In this document: positions 35,671-47,539 of the stretch, piece after piece
How the letters are laid out: every line of letters starts with the position of its first letter
Position numbering within the stretch: the stretch's first letter is position 1
Assembly: GCF_003597395.2 (NCBI RefSeq)
Contig: NC_133769.1
Location: 172,720,462 to 172,784,461, forward strand
Source: Chelonoidis abingdonii
Lineage: Eukaryota; Chordata; Testudines; Testudinidae
Direction: 5' to 3'
DNA: 64,000 nucleotides
Translations under genes and position numbers: made by a program
Notes under the pieces: generated by a model
What the model was told of the DNA's origin: nothing
Databases searched by the model: none
The model's input: only the letters and a program-made list of their open reading frames with translations

Positions 35671-37249
35671 TTAACATTATTCCATTTCTGAGTTCTGAAA
35701 CTTGTGTGGGAGCCTTCCCACCCCAAATATGTACCTGAAATGTTCAGTTAAATGCCCCTAGAAATAGAATGGGGGAAAATGCAGCATAATAAAGCTGGCT
35801 TCAAATATAAAATGGAGTTTTAGTACTGATATTAAGCCATAAAACAACTGCACAGTATCTTAGAGTCCTTTGTGCCTGGGATAGTGATGAGCAAGCCTGA
35901 TTTTTGAGTTGCTCAGAATAACTAAAAACTGAAACTTTGGTTCTACAGATGTCTTTCTAAGCTCATTATACCAGATGAAAAGTAATCACATGGTCATTGT
36001 TCTAGGGTCCGAAGGTTTATCTCTACCATCGTATTCTATAAGAGTTGTAGGTCACTGACATTGCAAGATTTAGATATTTCTGCGTTAGTGAATATATTTA
36101 ATCCTATTAAGGCAGAGTGAAGCAAGGAAGCAGGACTGCCCAACATCCCTCCCTAATGTCATGCAAAAACTTACATACACAATAACACTTCTTTAAAAAG
36201 CTATATGCCTTACTTGATCTTGGCATATCAGGAAATAATACTTTTCAACATTTGTGGAGCTTCCTATTTGTAGAATTGGTTATTTGCATGAAAACCTACT
36301 CTACCAGTCAGTTCAGCTGTCTCTGTTCATGATACTTTGACTTTTCTGCAACAAATCTGTGACTTAGCCATACTTGTAAATGGGACATACATCCATTCTA
36401 GGAATGGTTTTTATTTAGCTGTAACTACCTTTCCATAGTATTACAGTTGTGGGAACACTAGTAGAAAAGACAGCTGGATGCATTTGCCCTGGGTGAGGTA
36501 ACCATATTGACCATACTTTGGTTTATCTGGGTTTCTCCCTATTGATTTCTTGTTACAGAGGGGTGGAAGGTACCTTAGCATGTGTGTTTAAAAATGAAAA
36601 GGGAAGAGGGGCCATGGTTGACTCATTTTTGCCTTTGAATGGAACACTTAATTAGTAACCAAGTCAACTCAATAGACAGCAAACCTAAGCAAACCTGAAC
36701 AATTTACAACTGAAACAAAAAGGTGGGCAGTCTGATGTATCTACTGAGAATATAAATCACTCAGTATCTGGATCATGTGTGGATTAAGTTTCAAATGTTG
36801 CTTAGTTACTCATCCAGAAATGAACCCTTGTCTATGTGTATGAATTGCAAGATGAGCATATCTAGATGGGAACCTGGAATTGATATCAAACTTGAGCAAT
36901 GTTGCATCTCAATCATAAGCAAAATCATTTGGCATTTACTGATTTCATTTAATTCAAATGGTAAACTGCTCCATTATGGTAAACTGAGACTCAAGCCACT
37001 ATAGGGGCAAGTTATTCAGGAGAATTTCACATGATTATCAAGCCCCTAACATTTTTAACATATGGAGGTTTTACTATTACTTTAGCAAGGATATAGGGAC
37101 TTCTGAATGACTTTTTTTTGAAGTGGGGTTTGTGTGCATGTTCCCAGCAGTATACAAAATAATACAAGCCTCGTAGGTTTCAAAATTGAGGAGGAGAGAT
37201 GAAATAAATAAAAAGAAGTTAGGATGCATGCATCTTTTTACTCCATGAT
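35671..37249. other. intergenic, nothing recognised
   Basis: AT-rich DNA between ABHD10 and the first CR1 of the intergenic block. No exon, RNA gene or clear repeat found. Confidence 0.5.
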
Positions 37250-38370
37250 TTTCATGGTTTTATAGACCTCTATCTTATCCCACCTTGGCCATCTTTTATC
37301 CAAGTTGAACAGCCCCAGTCTTTAATCTTTCCTCATATGGAAGTTATTTCATATGCCTAACTGTTTTTGTTGCCCTTCTCCGTACCCTTTTTTGAGATGG
37401 GGTGACCAGAACTGCATGCAGTATTCCTGGAGTGGTTGTACCATGGTTTTATAGAATGGCATGATAGTTACTGTCATCTTATTCATCCCATTCCAAATGT
37501 TTCCTAACATTGTTAGCTTGTTTGACTGCTGCTGCACATTGAGTGAATGTTTTCACAGAACTATCCATGAAGCCTCCAAGATGGCTTTCTTGAATGGTAA
37601 TAGCTAATTTAGACCCCATCATTTTGTAGGTATAATTGGGATGATGATTTTCATGCGCATTACTTCACATTCATCAACATTAAATTTCAGCTGCCATTTT
37701 TTAATCCAATTTTGTGAGATCCGTTTGTAACTCCTTGCACTTTGCTTTGGACTTAATTATCAAGTAATTCTGTGTTGTCTGCAAACGTTGCCACCTCACT
37801 GTTTACTCCTTTTTCCATTCAACGTATGAATATGTTGAACAGCACTGGTCCCAATATAGATTCCTGGGGGACACCACCATTTATTTCTCTTCACTGTGAA
37901 AACTAAGCATTTATTCGTATCCTTTGTTTCTCATCTTTCGACCAGTTATTGATCCATTAGAAGATCTTCTCTCTTATCACTACCTACTTGGGTTAAGAGC
38001 CTATGGTGAGGGAGCTGGTTAAAGGCTTTCTGAAAGTCCAAGTACACTATACTCAGTGGATCATTCTTGTCCACATGTTTGTTTGACCTCCTCAAAGAAT
38101 TCTAATAGATTGATGAGGCATGATTTTTTCACCTTACAGAATCCATCTGGACTCTTCCAACAAATCATGTTCAGCTATGTGTCTGATAATTCTGCTCTTT
38201 ATTAAAGTTTCAACCAGTTTGCCTACTACTGAAACAAGGCTTACTGATCTGTAATTGCCAAAATTGCCTGAGGACCCTTTTAAAAAACAAATTGGAGTTG
38301 TTATATTAGCTATCCTCTAGCTATCTGGTACAGAGGCTGGTTTAAATGATAGGTTACATTCCACAGTTGC
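37250..38370 (-). mobile_element. CR1 LINE fragment, antisense
   Basis: Read on the - strand, the segment near 37,760-37,865 gives GPVLFNIFI and EKGVNSEVATFADNTEL, the CR1 reverse-transcriptase block ending in the FADD motif (here FADN). Flanking words follow the usual CR1 order, e.g. the inverse of TTTGAGATGGGGTGACCAGA at 37,391. The frame is broken. Ends are approximate. Confidence 0.8.
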
Positions 38371-39684
38371 ACATGCATAGATGGGTTAAAGTAGCATGGG
38401 AGGACATGGTGGAGAAAAAGCTGGCACCTTATTTATGTTTGATACTCCAGCTAAGGCTATCCTATTGAAAATAATGGTGGGATGCCTAAAGGAAAAAAGT
38501 TACTGTGGAGAGAAGCTGCCTACTGAAGGATTCCTGATACCAGAGAGATTTACAAGCCGCTAATAATGATGTGTTTCAATAGGTTCTTCAAACTTGGCTT
38601 GGATGGATGCCCTGTTTTACCGTGAAGTTTACCACTCACATATTCTGGTGTGATTCTAATCTCACTGAGTAATGTCTCTGTATCCCATGGGATACTTAGC
38701 TGTGGCATCTGTTCTCCATCTTCCTTTACATAATCACCTAGACAATGAATATTTTTAATGACCACCTGCCTAAATAAATTATTTTTGCTACCTTTGTAGA
38801 AATATTGTGTGCTGACACTCATGCATTTTATGTTTAAAAAATAACCGATGTCAGTGATTTAAAAAAAAAAATCATTATTTGACCTATTGTAGGTATCGAT
38901 TACCTTCCTATTCTCTCTGTCAAACAAAAGTCAGCTGCTTTCATAATGATCACAATTTGTACTACATCATTTCTTTATATTAGTCTCCCTGTCCCATTTG
39001 TTGCCAGATGCAAAGTATAATTTAAGAGCATGTAGCATATTAATTGGATCCAGTTTGCTGTACAAGAAATCTAATATACTTAAATCTGCACATAGAATTT
39101 AAATCAACAGCCTTTGTACTTGTTAATCTCATTTTTCAGACAGTAACCCACATATCTCTGCTTCCTCTCACATTCTGTTATATGAAGCATTCAAAGTTTC
39201 CTTAGTCTAAGTATAATTAATGATCCAGGGATCACTTAAAGTTTCAAATTGGCTTTGTGGCCTATTGAAAAATGTTCAGGGTTTCACGTTTTATCACACA
39301 TCTGATATTCAAAGTGAAATGAGGAGTCATCCTGTTTCCCACTCAATCCTTGGACTTCGTCCTCCGGCGAGCAATGTTACAACTTACTGTTGCTTGGGGT
39401 AGTGAGTTTTTGAAATGTGTATGCTTATTCAATAGAAAATAGACTGAAAGCAAAAAATTCACTTTGCAGTCATCAGAATATCTACATTTAGGTGCCATTA
39501 CTCTGGGCTGGATTTGAATTTGCTGTTTGCAGGTGAAGTGTTTTAAAACTCCAGTAATGAATATTTAGACCACAACCAATTTCATGTATCTAGAACATAC
39601 AGAGGATTTAGATCAAATTTATTCCCTGTATTTCTAGTGAAAATGCTTATAATTACTTAACTGTCTGAGTAGAATCAGTTTCTT
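38371..39684. other. intergenic, nothing recognised
   Basis: No exon or confident element. The open frames at 38550-38822 (-) and 39220-39402 (+) have no family resemblance. Confidence 0.45.
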
Positions 39685-40985
39685 TCCGAAGAAAATTTCA
39701 AGAATTTCATTACCTTTCTTATCTTAAGAACTATCGCCCTATATGCCTGCTCTCTTATATCTATAAACTCTTTACGAAGGTGATAACGAACCAACTGTTG
39801 CAGAGTCTCGATGAACAACAGCTGAGAGAGCAGGAAGGGTTTCGAAGAAATTTCAGCACGATCGACCATATATTTACCCTTAATCAGCTCCTAGAAAGAG
39901 CGAGGGAATACAAACTCCCACTGTGCATTGCTTTCGTCAGCTATGAAAAGGCCTTTGATAGCATTGAGTTCAATGCAATATTAAAGGCGCTCACAGATCA
40001 GGGCATTAATACGCAGTACATCAATTCGTTGAAGGAAGCGAATACCAGATGTACAACAGACATTACTCCCCTTCGCATCCCAATCAAGAAAGGCATAAAG
40101 CAAGGAGATACAATTTCACCAAAACTTTAATGCCTGCCTTGAAATGGTTATGAACAAGATCAATTGGAGGAGTGGTGTTAATATAAATGGAGAACGATTA
40201 TTTCAGCTCAGATTTGTGGCTGACCTCATACTAATTGCCAAAAGCACCAACCAACTGCAGAGCATGCTACGAAGACTCAACAGGAAAAGCAGTCAGGTTG
40301 GTCTGAAAATGAACCATTGCAAAACAAAATACATGTGATCAGACGTCTTACAAAAAGCCCAAATAACGGGTAACAGGAGAAGAAACTGAAGAAGTGGAAC
40401 AGTATGTATATTTGGGCCAAAAAGTTAATATGCACCAAGGCATGAACAGAGAACTCTCACAAAGGATTCAGACAGGATGGTGTGTATTTAACTCCATCAA
40501 AGATGTCCTCAAAAGAAAAATCAACAAGACCACCCATACAAATATCTTCAATTCAACAGTGCTGCCAGCCATGCTGCATGGCAGTGAAACGTGGGCACTG
40601 ACGAAGAGAGAAGAACAGTGGCTGTCAGTAGCTGAAAGGACAATGGAATGAGCTATGTTGGGAATTTCCCTTCTGGATCGTATCCCAGATGAAATTAGAG
40701 AACGCAGCAGTGTGAAAGATACTGTGGTGGAAAGCAGATATAATAAGATACAATGGGTGGGCCACATAGCACAGTTCATGAACAATAGGTGGACCACAGT
40801 CATTACTGAGTGGTACCTGCAAGAAAAGAAAATACCACCTGGTCGGCCTTCAAGAAGATGGGCAGATGACATTGTTAAATGTTTTGGATGAACATAGAGA
40901 AAAAAGGCAAGAATGCGAGAAGAATGGTGGATGTGTTGTGATCGGCGCAATCTTAACAACAGCTGAAGACCAATCGATCCAGGTG
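39685..40985 (+). mobile_element. RTE-like LINE fragment (3' half of ORF2)
   Basis: From 39,723 a frame reads NYRPICLLSYIYKLF, then YEKAFDS (RT motif A) and GIKQGDTISP. After a frameshift near 40,130 a second frame (40,144-40,338) gives LRFVADLILIAKS, where the catalytic FADD box reads FVAD. Later frames (40,394-40,651; 40,655-40,891) carry LPAMLHGSETWALTKREEQW and PGRPSRRWADDI, the C-terminal block typical of RTE-clade LINEs. At least three frameshifts or stops break it. The endonuclease half is missing, so this is a 5'-truncated dead copy. RTE against a neighbouring clade is a judgement from recalled motifs. Confidence 0.75.
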
Positions 40986-41262
40986 ATTACCCTTAGTCTC
41001 CTTCAAAATCAATGTTGGTCATCTTAAATGTTACCATTTGGGTCTCCAGGTTTAAAGTGCTGCTTTTTCAAATGTCCTCAGCTTCTGGCATTTTTTATTA
41101 GGTTTACTGGGCTCATTGATAATTGACTTCACTGCAGATTTATCTGAGCTAAGAATGGTGTCCCAACAACACAAAGGAGCTCTGGACTTTGACAGAGAAA
41201 CTCAGCTGGGGAACCTTGCTGATTTTGATTAAACTATAATGTGTATGTTGTAGAAACTAATA

Positions 41263-41558
41263 GGGGCTTGTCTTCACTACTGGGGAGATTGATGCTGCCA
41301 CAATTGATGTGGCGGGTGTTGATTTTAGCGGGTCTAGTGAAGACCCGCTAAATCAATGTAAGAGTGTTCTCTGGTCGACCCCAGTACTCCAGCTCCCCAC
41401 GAAGAGTAACGGAAGTCACCTGGAGAGCATCTCCTGTCGAAGCAGTGAAGATACTGGGGTAAGTTGACTTAAGCCACATCGTCTCCAGCTACGTTATTCA
41501 AGTAGTTGGAGCAGCATAAATTAGGTTGAGTTATCCCAATAGTGAAGATTTCACTGGC
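41263..41558. mobile_element. Harbinger-like MITE (about 295 bp)
   Basis: The left end GGGCTTGTCTTCACTACTG and the decayed right end (CCAATAGTGAAGATTTCACT) are the terminal pair of the same family as 9921-10215. Internal hairpin words GCGGGTCTAGTGAAGACCCGC occur near 41,328. The target duplication is unclear. Confidence 0.65.
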
Positions 41559-42834
41559 CTCTGACATCAGCTCTGGTCCTTGCCTCTGGTGTCTGGTCTC
41601 TCAGTGCAGTTCTGAGCCTGGGCTTCCGATTCCTGGCTTTTGATGCCTGCTCTAACTACTTGGCCTGAGTGCCCACATCCTGGTCACTGAGGACTGATCC
41701 CTAACCATTTTTATTATCTGTCATCCCCACCTATCATTCAGTGTGGAGAACAGTGGAGTGTATACCCTCCATGAAGGACTGTATGTGTTTTGCTAAGCTA
41801 ATAGCCTGCTATTGTTGATCATACACTGCAGGTGGAATGGCACACCTAACAGTTAACGGAAAGCAGTAGTAACGAACAGTTATAATATAACTTGGGTAAA
41901 TATGCATTAAAGAAGGAAATTCATTTTTATAGTTGTGAAGGCGGTAGTGACTGCAAGCCCTCATACTTTTCTGATATAGTATGCTGGAAGGATGGTAGAA
42001 TTAGGGACCAGTGCATGCTATGGATGATTTAACAAATTAATTATAATGCATAGAGTGGAGTAGGCCTAAGTGTCTGGGTACTTCAGTTAAAGTCTTGGAT
42101 GGGGAACCTAGATAGTTTAATGCTTTAAATTATAGAATAGGCATATTCTCACCCTGACTTTACTGTCTAGATTTACCTTTGACAGCTATTGTTTGAGGTT
42201 TTAGCTAGCATCCCATCAGTGTTAGGGTTAGACTGAAAATTAAGCTGTAACACCCAAAATTTCCACTCCTTTTGAGTTGAAAGCACAAAGTGCTATGTGG
42301 TTTCCAACGGAAATAGAAACATTCTATGATTCAGACAAAACTTTGTCCGTTGTTCCTTCTGTCCAGCGTTAAATTTTAGGTTAACCTTCCAAAATGGAGT
42401 GTGTAAGTTGTCTAATAGTAATGTGACATGTGAGTCACATCATAGGCAGGTGAAGTGACTTGTTTGTTCATGAGCTCTCCATTGGCTGTGTACATATTTA
42501 AACTAATACAACCAGCTTGGAGCCCAGCCCAGGATTGTACGTAAGTGCTGCTCTACCATTCTCTTCTTGTGTCACACTCTTTGCTCTGCTCATGGGGAAT
42601 ATGGTAACTTCCCTAGCTGAAATGTAATGTCACAAATCAGCCAACCAACTTCTTCTTTTCTGTCTTTGTTGAATACATTTGCATACTGCCAGAGGATTGA
42701 TTAAAATACATGACATATTCATTATAAAAACACATCTCTTTAAAAACAATTCAAATGACATCACAGCCAGCAACATCAGAACTGTCCAGTAATTTTCTGT
42801 AATCAGATATGTTAGACCACTGAACACAATATAC
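41559..42834. other. intergenic, nothing recognised
   Basis: No gene or confident repeat. Composition is mixed, with no CpG island. Confidence 0.45.
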
Positions 42835-43502
42835 TATGTGTGAGACTATTACTCGAATATTATGTCCAGTTCTGGTGTCAACACTTCAAAAAGGCTGTTG
42901 ATAAAGTATAAAGGGTTCAGAAAAGAGCTGCAAGAATGATTTGAGGTCTGGAAAATCAGCCTTAGTTTCTCACTGTAAAGAAGCTCAGTTTAATTAGTTT
43001 ATCCAAGATAAAGTTGAGTTGACTTGATCATGGACTATAACTACCTGCCTGGGGACAAGACTTCTGATAGTAAAAGGCTCTTTAATGAAACAGACAAAGA
43101 CATAACAATATCCAGTTGCTAGCAGCTAGATAACTTCAGCCTAAAAGCTGGACGTTTTTAACAGCGAAGGTAATTAGCCATTGGAACAACATAACTAGGA
43201 AAGCGGGGGTTTCTCCTCTACTTGAAGAAATTAAATCAAGACTTGGTTATCTTTGAAAAAAGGATGCTCTAGTTTAACCTGAAGTTACTGGCTTGATGCT
43301 GGAATTACTGGGTGAAATTGTCAAGTATCAGAGGTGTAGCTGTGTTAGTCTGGATCTGTAAAAAGTGATGATGAGTCCTGTGGCACCTTATAGACTAACA
43401 GATGTATTGGAGCATAAGCTTTCGTGGGTGAATACCCATTTCGTCAGACAAATGTGTGAAATTGCTGAGCTGTATAATTCCTGGGCTGAGATCAGACTAG
43501 AT
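42835..43502 (+). mobile_element. CR1 LINE 3' part, interrupted twice
   Basis: The text near 42,860-42,960 (TATGTCCAGTTCTGGTGTCA, AAAAGAGCTGCAAGAATGAT) and CTGGAATTACTGGGTGAAAT follow the 3' coding end and UTR of CR1. A 135-bp element interrupts it at 43,321, and a hAT element takes over at AGACTAGAT (43,502), in the middle of the CR1 terminal motif. Confidence 0.75.
43321..43455 (+). mobile_element. SINE-like insertion with 9-bp duplication
   Basis: The 135-bp unit (containing GTGTTAGTCTGGATCTG and GTGGCACCTTATAGACTAAC) is flanked by GTGAAATTG at 43312-43320 and 43456-43464. The duplicated 9-mer belongs to the CR1 target, which shows that this is a clean insertion. The sequence is a familiar reptile dispersed repeat, but I cannot give its class with certainty. 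Confidence 0.65.
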
Positions 43503-44005
43503 CAGTGGTTGGCAACCTTTCAGAAGTGGTGTGCTGAGTCTTCATTTATTTAGTATAATTTAAGGCTTCACGTGCCAGTAATACATTTTAATGTTTTTAG
43601 ACGGTCTCTTTCTATAAGTCTATAATATATATCTAAACTATTGTTGTATATAAAGTAAATAAAGTTTTTAAAATGTTTAAGAAGGTTCATTTAAAATTAA
43701 ATTAAAATGCAGAGCACCCAAGACCAGTGGCCAGGCACTGGGCAGTGTGAGTGCCACTTAAAATCAGCTCGTGGGCCGCCTTCGGCACACGTGCCATAGG
43801 TTGCCTACCCCTGCTATAAGTCTATGATATATAACTAAACTATTGTTGTATGTAAAGTAAATAATGTTTTTAAAATGTTTAAGAAGTTTCATTTAAAACT
43901 AAATTAAAATGCAGAGCCCCCCCGGACCGGTGGCCCGGACTCGGGCAGCGTGACTGCCACCGAAAATCAGCTCACGTGCCGCCTGTGGCACGTGTGCCAT
44001 AGGTG
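43503..44005. mobile_element. hAT-type element with a 202-bp tandem duplication
   Basis: It starts CAGTGGTTGGCAACCTTTC and a complete right terminus (GGTTGCCTACCCCTG) ends at 43813. The segment 43612-43813 is then repeated from 43814 (both start CTATAAGTCTAT; period 202 bp) until about 44004, where the second copy breaks off at the start of the DIRS element, without its terminal bases. The two units differ at many sites, so the duplication is old. Confidence 0.8.
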
Positions 44006-44200
44006 GTTCTTCGAGTGCTTGCTCATATCGATTCCAGTTAGGTGTGCACGCGCTGCATGGACGATCGCCGGAAGATTTTTACCCTAGCAACACTCGATGG
44101 GTTGGCTGGGTCACCCCCTGGAGTGGCGCAAGTTATGGCACCGGATATATACCCCTGCCGACCCAAAGGCCCTTCAGTTACTTCTTACCATCCGTGATGG
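44006..44200 (+). repeat. DIRS left inverted terminal repeat
   Basis: It pairs as inverse complement with 47,540-47,731 over about 190 bp with moderate divergence. Shared words include AGATTTTTACCCTAGCAACA and ATATATACCCCTGC. It begins GTT, as is usual for DIRS ends. Confidence 0.85.
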
Positions 44201-44397
44201 TTGTTAGAACTGTGGAGCATGGCTTCGCTGATCTCCACTTCCCTAGCTTCCTCATAGTTCTTTATAGATAGTTGTGTCTATATAGTTTGAGTTTTTACAG
44301 TTATAGCTAGTTTTAGTTATCGGTATATATAAATAGTGTATATAGTTGCGGGGGGATCGGGAATTAGCCTCTTCCCTCCACCTCGGTACCAGGGCTC

Positions 44398-46650
44398 ATG
44401 CCCAGGTCACCGGGATTTAAACCGTGCTCGGCATGCCAAAAGCCAATGCCGACAGGGGATCCCCACGACTCCTGCCTCAGGTGCCTCGGGGAATCCCACC
44501 TTCCGGACAAGTGCCACATTTGTAAAGCCTTTAAGCCGAGGACGAAGAAGGAGCGGGAGTTTCGTCTGAAACAGCTCCTCATGGAGGCAGCACTTAGTCC
44601 AGCACCCTTGGTACCGAGAACTGAACAATCCACATCTGTGAGAAGCACTCCTTCGGCTCTGGACCGCTCCGGTACCGCGAAGGAGCCCTGGCACCGACCT
44701 TCGCCAGCACCGAAGTCGGCTCAACACTGCTCCCTGTCCCCGTGGGCTAGAAAGCAACACAAGCCTCCTGCTGCCTCAGCACCGTCCGCACTGCAGACGG
44801 AGCACCTACCCAAGACGGATCTCCCGGCACCGACATCTGCTGCAGCACCGCTGGCTGCGGCACTGTCAATTCCAGTCCCACAAGGGCCATCGAGTCCAGT
44901 GCCCGAAAGCTTCCCAGCTCATGCTGTGGTCAAGCTTGCTCTTCCATCTACCGTGAGACCTTCTCCACGGCAAGGGAATTGATTGCGATGACGGAGACTG
45001 CGCTGCCTCAACTCCTGGTACCACCAGTGCGGGTTATACAATCCATAGGCAAGCCTGCCTTTCTGAGGCCACCCACCGTGCTCTCAGTCCCGCCAACAAT
45101 CTCGGTCCCACCGACGATCCCGGTCCCGGTTCCGCTTGCGGTCCTGGCACCGCTCTCCATCGTAGTACCGGTTGCACTTGCAGCCCCGCTTAGCCTCTCG
45201 TTCGCCTGCCTGGTACACCCAGTACTGATCTGGCTCCTGGCACCATTCATGGCACCGCTCATCTCACAGCCATTCTAGGCGAAGGAGATCGAGATCCCGG
45301 TCAACCTCCCGGCACCACTACAGTTGTAGGTCCCAGTCTCGCTCATAGTACTGTTACAGCTCCTGGTATCGCTCCCCGGTGCCGTCCCGAGAAGGACCAG
45401 CACGAGATGTGGCTCCTCCTCAGGGTCTCTCAGCACCCCCTTGGCCATCGAGACACACCTCAATGTCATCTCATGCTGGGAGTGCTTATCCACAGGACCG
45501 CAACTCGGACGTGCCCAGCCACATGTTCCTGGAGAGCCAAGGCCACGAGCAAGGTCCCCGTCAGTGGTCTTTCTGGATATCTTGGGCATACTGCCAAGCC
45601 CAAGGTGCTCCCCCAGCTGCACCATGGTCTGCCCCATCGGAACATCATTCGCCAGAGGCAACCTTAAGCCCACCCCCCCATGGGTACGGATGAGGCTTCT
45701 GTACCACCGGGAGACACCCAGGCCCACCTAAGCCTGACACTGCCCCTCAAGAACAGGAACCCCCACAGGACCCTCTTGTCCCTGGCCTCTCCTCTTCCTC
45801 CTCACCAGATGAGGCAGTGGCAGGAACATCCTTCTCCGGCCCTCCCCCAATTGACCTGAGGGCTCATCAAGACCTTCTGTGACAGGTGGCGCAGAATATG
45901 AATCTGCAGGTGGAGAAGGTCCCTGAAATAGAGGACCCAGTGGTAAATCTCTTATCAGCAGACACCCCTACAAGAGTGGCCCTGCCTTTTATTCGCACTA
46001 CACAGTCGACCGCTGACACCATCTGGCAATCCCCAGCCTCTATTCCCCCCACAGCCAAGGGGGTGGAGAGGAAGTACATGGTGCCTTCCAAAGGGTACGA
46101 ATATCTGTGCGTGCACCCTCCTCCTTGCTCCCTAGTGGTGCAATCGGTCAACGATAGTGAACATCATGGCCAGCAAGCTTCTGGTCCCAAGTCTAAGGAG
46201 GCTAGGCGCATGGACTTGTTGGGCTGTAAAATATATTCTGCATGGGGCCTCCAACTTAGGGTGGCAAACCAGAAAGCTCTCCTCAGTCGCTACAATTACA
46301 ATACGTGGGCATCTATGGGGAAATTCATGGAGCTAATTCCACAAGATTCCTGCCAGGAGTTTGCAGCTCTATTGGAAGAGGAAAGGAAGGTAGTGAGAAC
46401 CTCCCTCCAAGCTTTCTTGGACGCAGCTGACTCTGAGGCCAGAACTATGGCTTCAGGAATAGCGATGAGACAAATCTCCTGGCTCCAGGTGTCAGTCCTT
46501 CCATCTGAATTACAGCAGACTATGAAGGACTTGCCCTTTGAAGGCCAGGGGCTATTTTCTGAAAAAACTGACCCTAGGCTGCAGAGCCTAAAGGATAACA
46601 GAATAATTATGCGCTTTGTCTTTTCGGACCCCATGGTTTGCCGGTTCCTC
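44398..46650 (+). pseudogene. DIRS gag-like protein, decayed
   Basis: One reading frame (starting ATG 44398) carries the whole protein. The N-terminus has a Cys/His cluster (CSACQKPMPTGDPHDSCLRC, then a second HLPDKCHIC part), resembling the paired zinc-binding head of DIRS gags. A proline/serine-rich linker follows, then an Arg/Ser-rich stretch around 45,088-45,160. From 45,886 to 46,600 the frame is open and includes the core KIYSAWGLQLRVANQKALLS. In-frame stops lie at 44980, 44989, 45046, 45064 and 45163; the TGA ones look like decayed CGA. The protein coats the element's RNA in the family. Confidence 0.75.
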
Positions 46651-46770
46651 AAGGGCCTGGAACGTTTGTACCCACAGGTTCAACACCCGTCCCCAACAGA
46701 TGGGAAGGAGGGCGGGTTTGGAATGGATATGAGCAACACATCTCGAAGAACAACAGTTACCATCTTTTCT
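46615..46770 (+). pseudogene. DIRS recombinase N-terminal stub fused to gag, running into terminus
   Basis: The open frame that began in gag passes into FSDPMVCRFLKGLERLYPQV, which I recognise as the segment just before the catalytic domain of DIRS tyrosine recombinases. The natural order is gag, RT/RNase H, recombinase, so the RT block has been deleted without loss of frame. The frame then enters terminal-repeat sequence (GGGCGGGTTTGGAATGGATA) and stops at 46771-46773. Confidence 0.65.
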
Positions 46771-46827
46771 TGAGTGAGTAACCATCTTTTCTTCTTCGAT
46801 TCCAATTAGGTGACTCCCAAGCCTTAC

Positions 46828-47520
46828 CTAGGCGGTGGGGTCGGAGTGAGATGTCGCAGAATGTAACATTGTTGAAACAAATGCTGCGTCATCTCTGGAC
46901 TGTTGTACCAACGTGTAGTGTGATGCGAAGGTGTGCACAGCTGACCAAATAGCTGCCTGACATATCTCCTGGACGGGTACATGGGCCAGGAAGGCGGCAG
47001 ATGAAGCTTGAGTCCGAGTAGAATGGGCGGTGAGGTGGATAGCTGGGACATAAGCCAAGTCATAGCAGGCATGGATGCAAGACGTCACCCAAGATGAAAT
47101 TCACTGTGAAGAGACCGGAAGGCCCTTCAGCCGGTCTGCCACCACTACGAATAGTTGGGGAGACTTTCGAAAGGGCTTTGTTCTTTTGATGTAAAAGGTG
47201 AGAGCCCTACGAACCTCCAAGGAATGCAACTGCTGTTCTCGACATGATGAATGCAGTTTCAGGAAGAAGACCGGGAGGAAGATGTCCTGATTAACGTGAA
47301 AGGCAGACACCACCTTAGGGAGGAAGGCGGGGTGAGGATGCAGCTGTACCTTGTCTTTGTGAAACACTGTATATGGAGGGTCTGCTGTGAGGGCCCGAAG
47401 CTTGAATACTCGCCTTGCCGATGTAATGGCGATGAGAAAGGCAGTCTTCCAGGAGAGGTACAGCAGCAAGTTGGTGGCTAATGGCTCAAAGGGGGCACCC
47501 ATGAGCCTGGATAGAACCAT
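46828..47520 (-). pseudogene. DIRS tyrosine recombinase catalytic domain, inverted
   Basis: On the - strand one frame of 231 codons reads LSWKTAFLIAITSARRVFKL near its start, then FLPKVVSAFH and later HSTRTQASSAA and HTFASHYTL. These give the catalytic set of tyrosine recombinases: Arg in SARR, H-x-x-R (HSTR) and the Tyr nucleophile in HY. A single TGA (47103-47101) interrupts it where relatives have an Arg codon. The domain lies opposite to gag, which is not the normal order. It should cut and rejoin DNA when the circular intermediate integrates; this copy lacks its N-terminus and is broken. Confidence 0.75.
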
Positions 47521-47539
47521 ACTAAGGTCTCTCTGTTGG

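Noticed and set aside
44398..44982. Possible host zinc-finger gene (Cys/His cluster)
   Set aside because: It continues in frame into a DIRS-type gag between inverted terminal repeats, so it is retrotransposon-derived.
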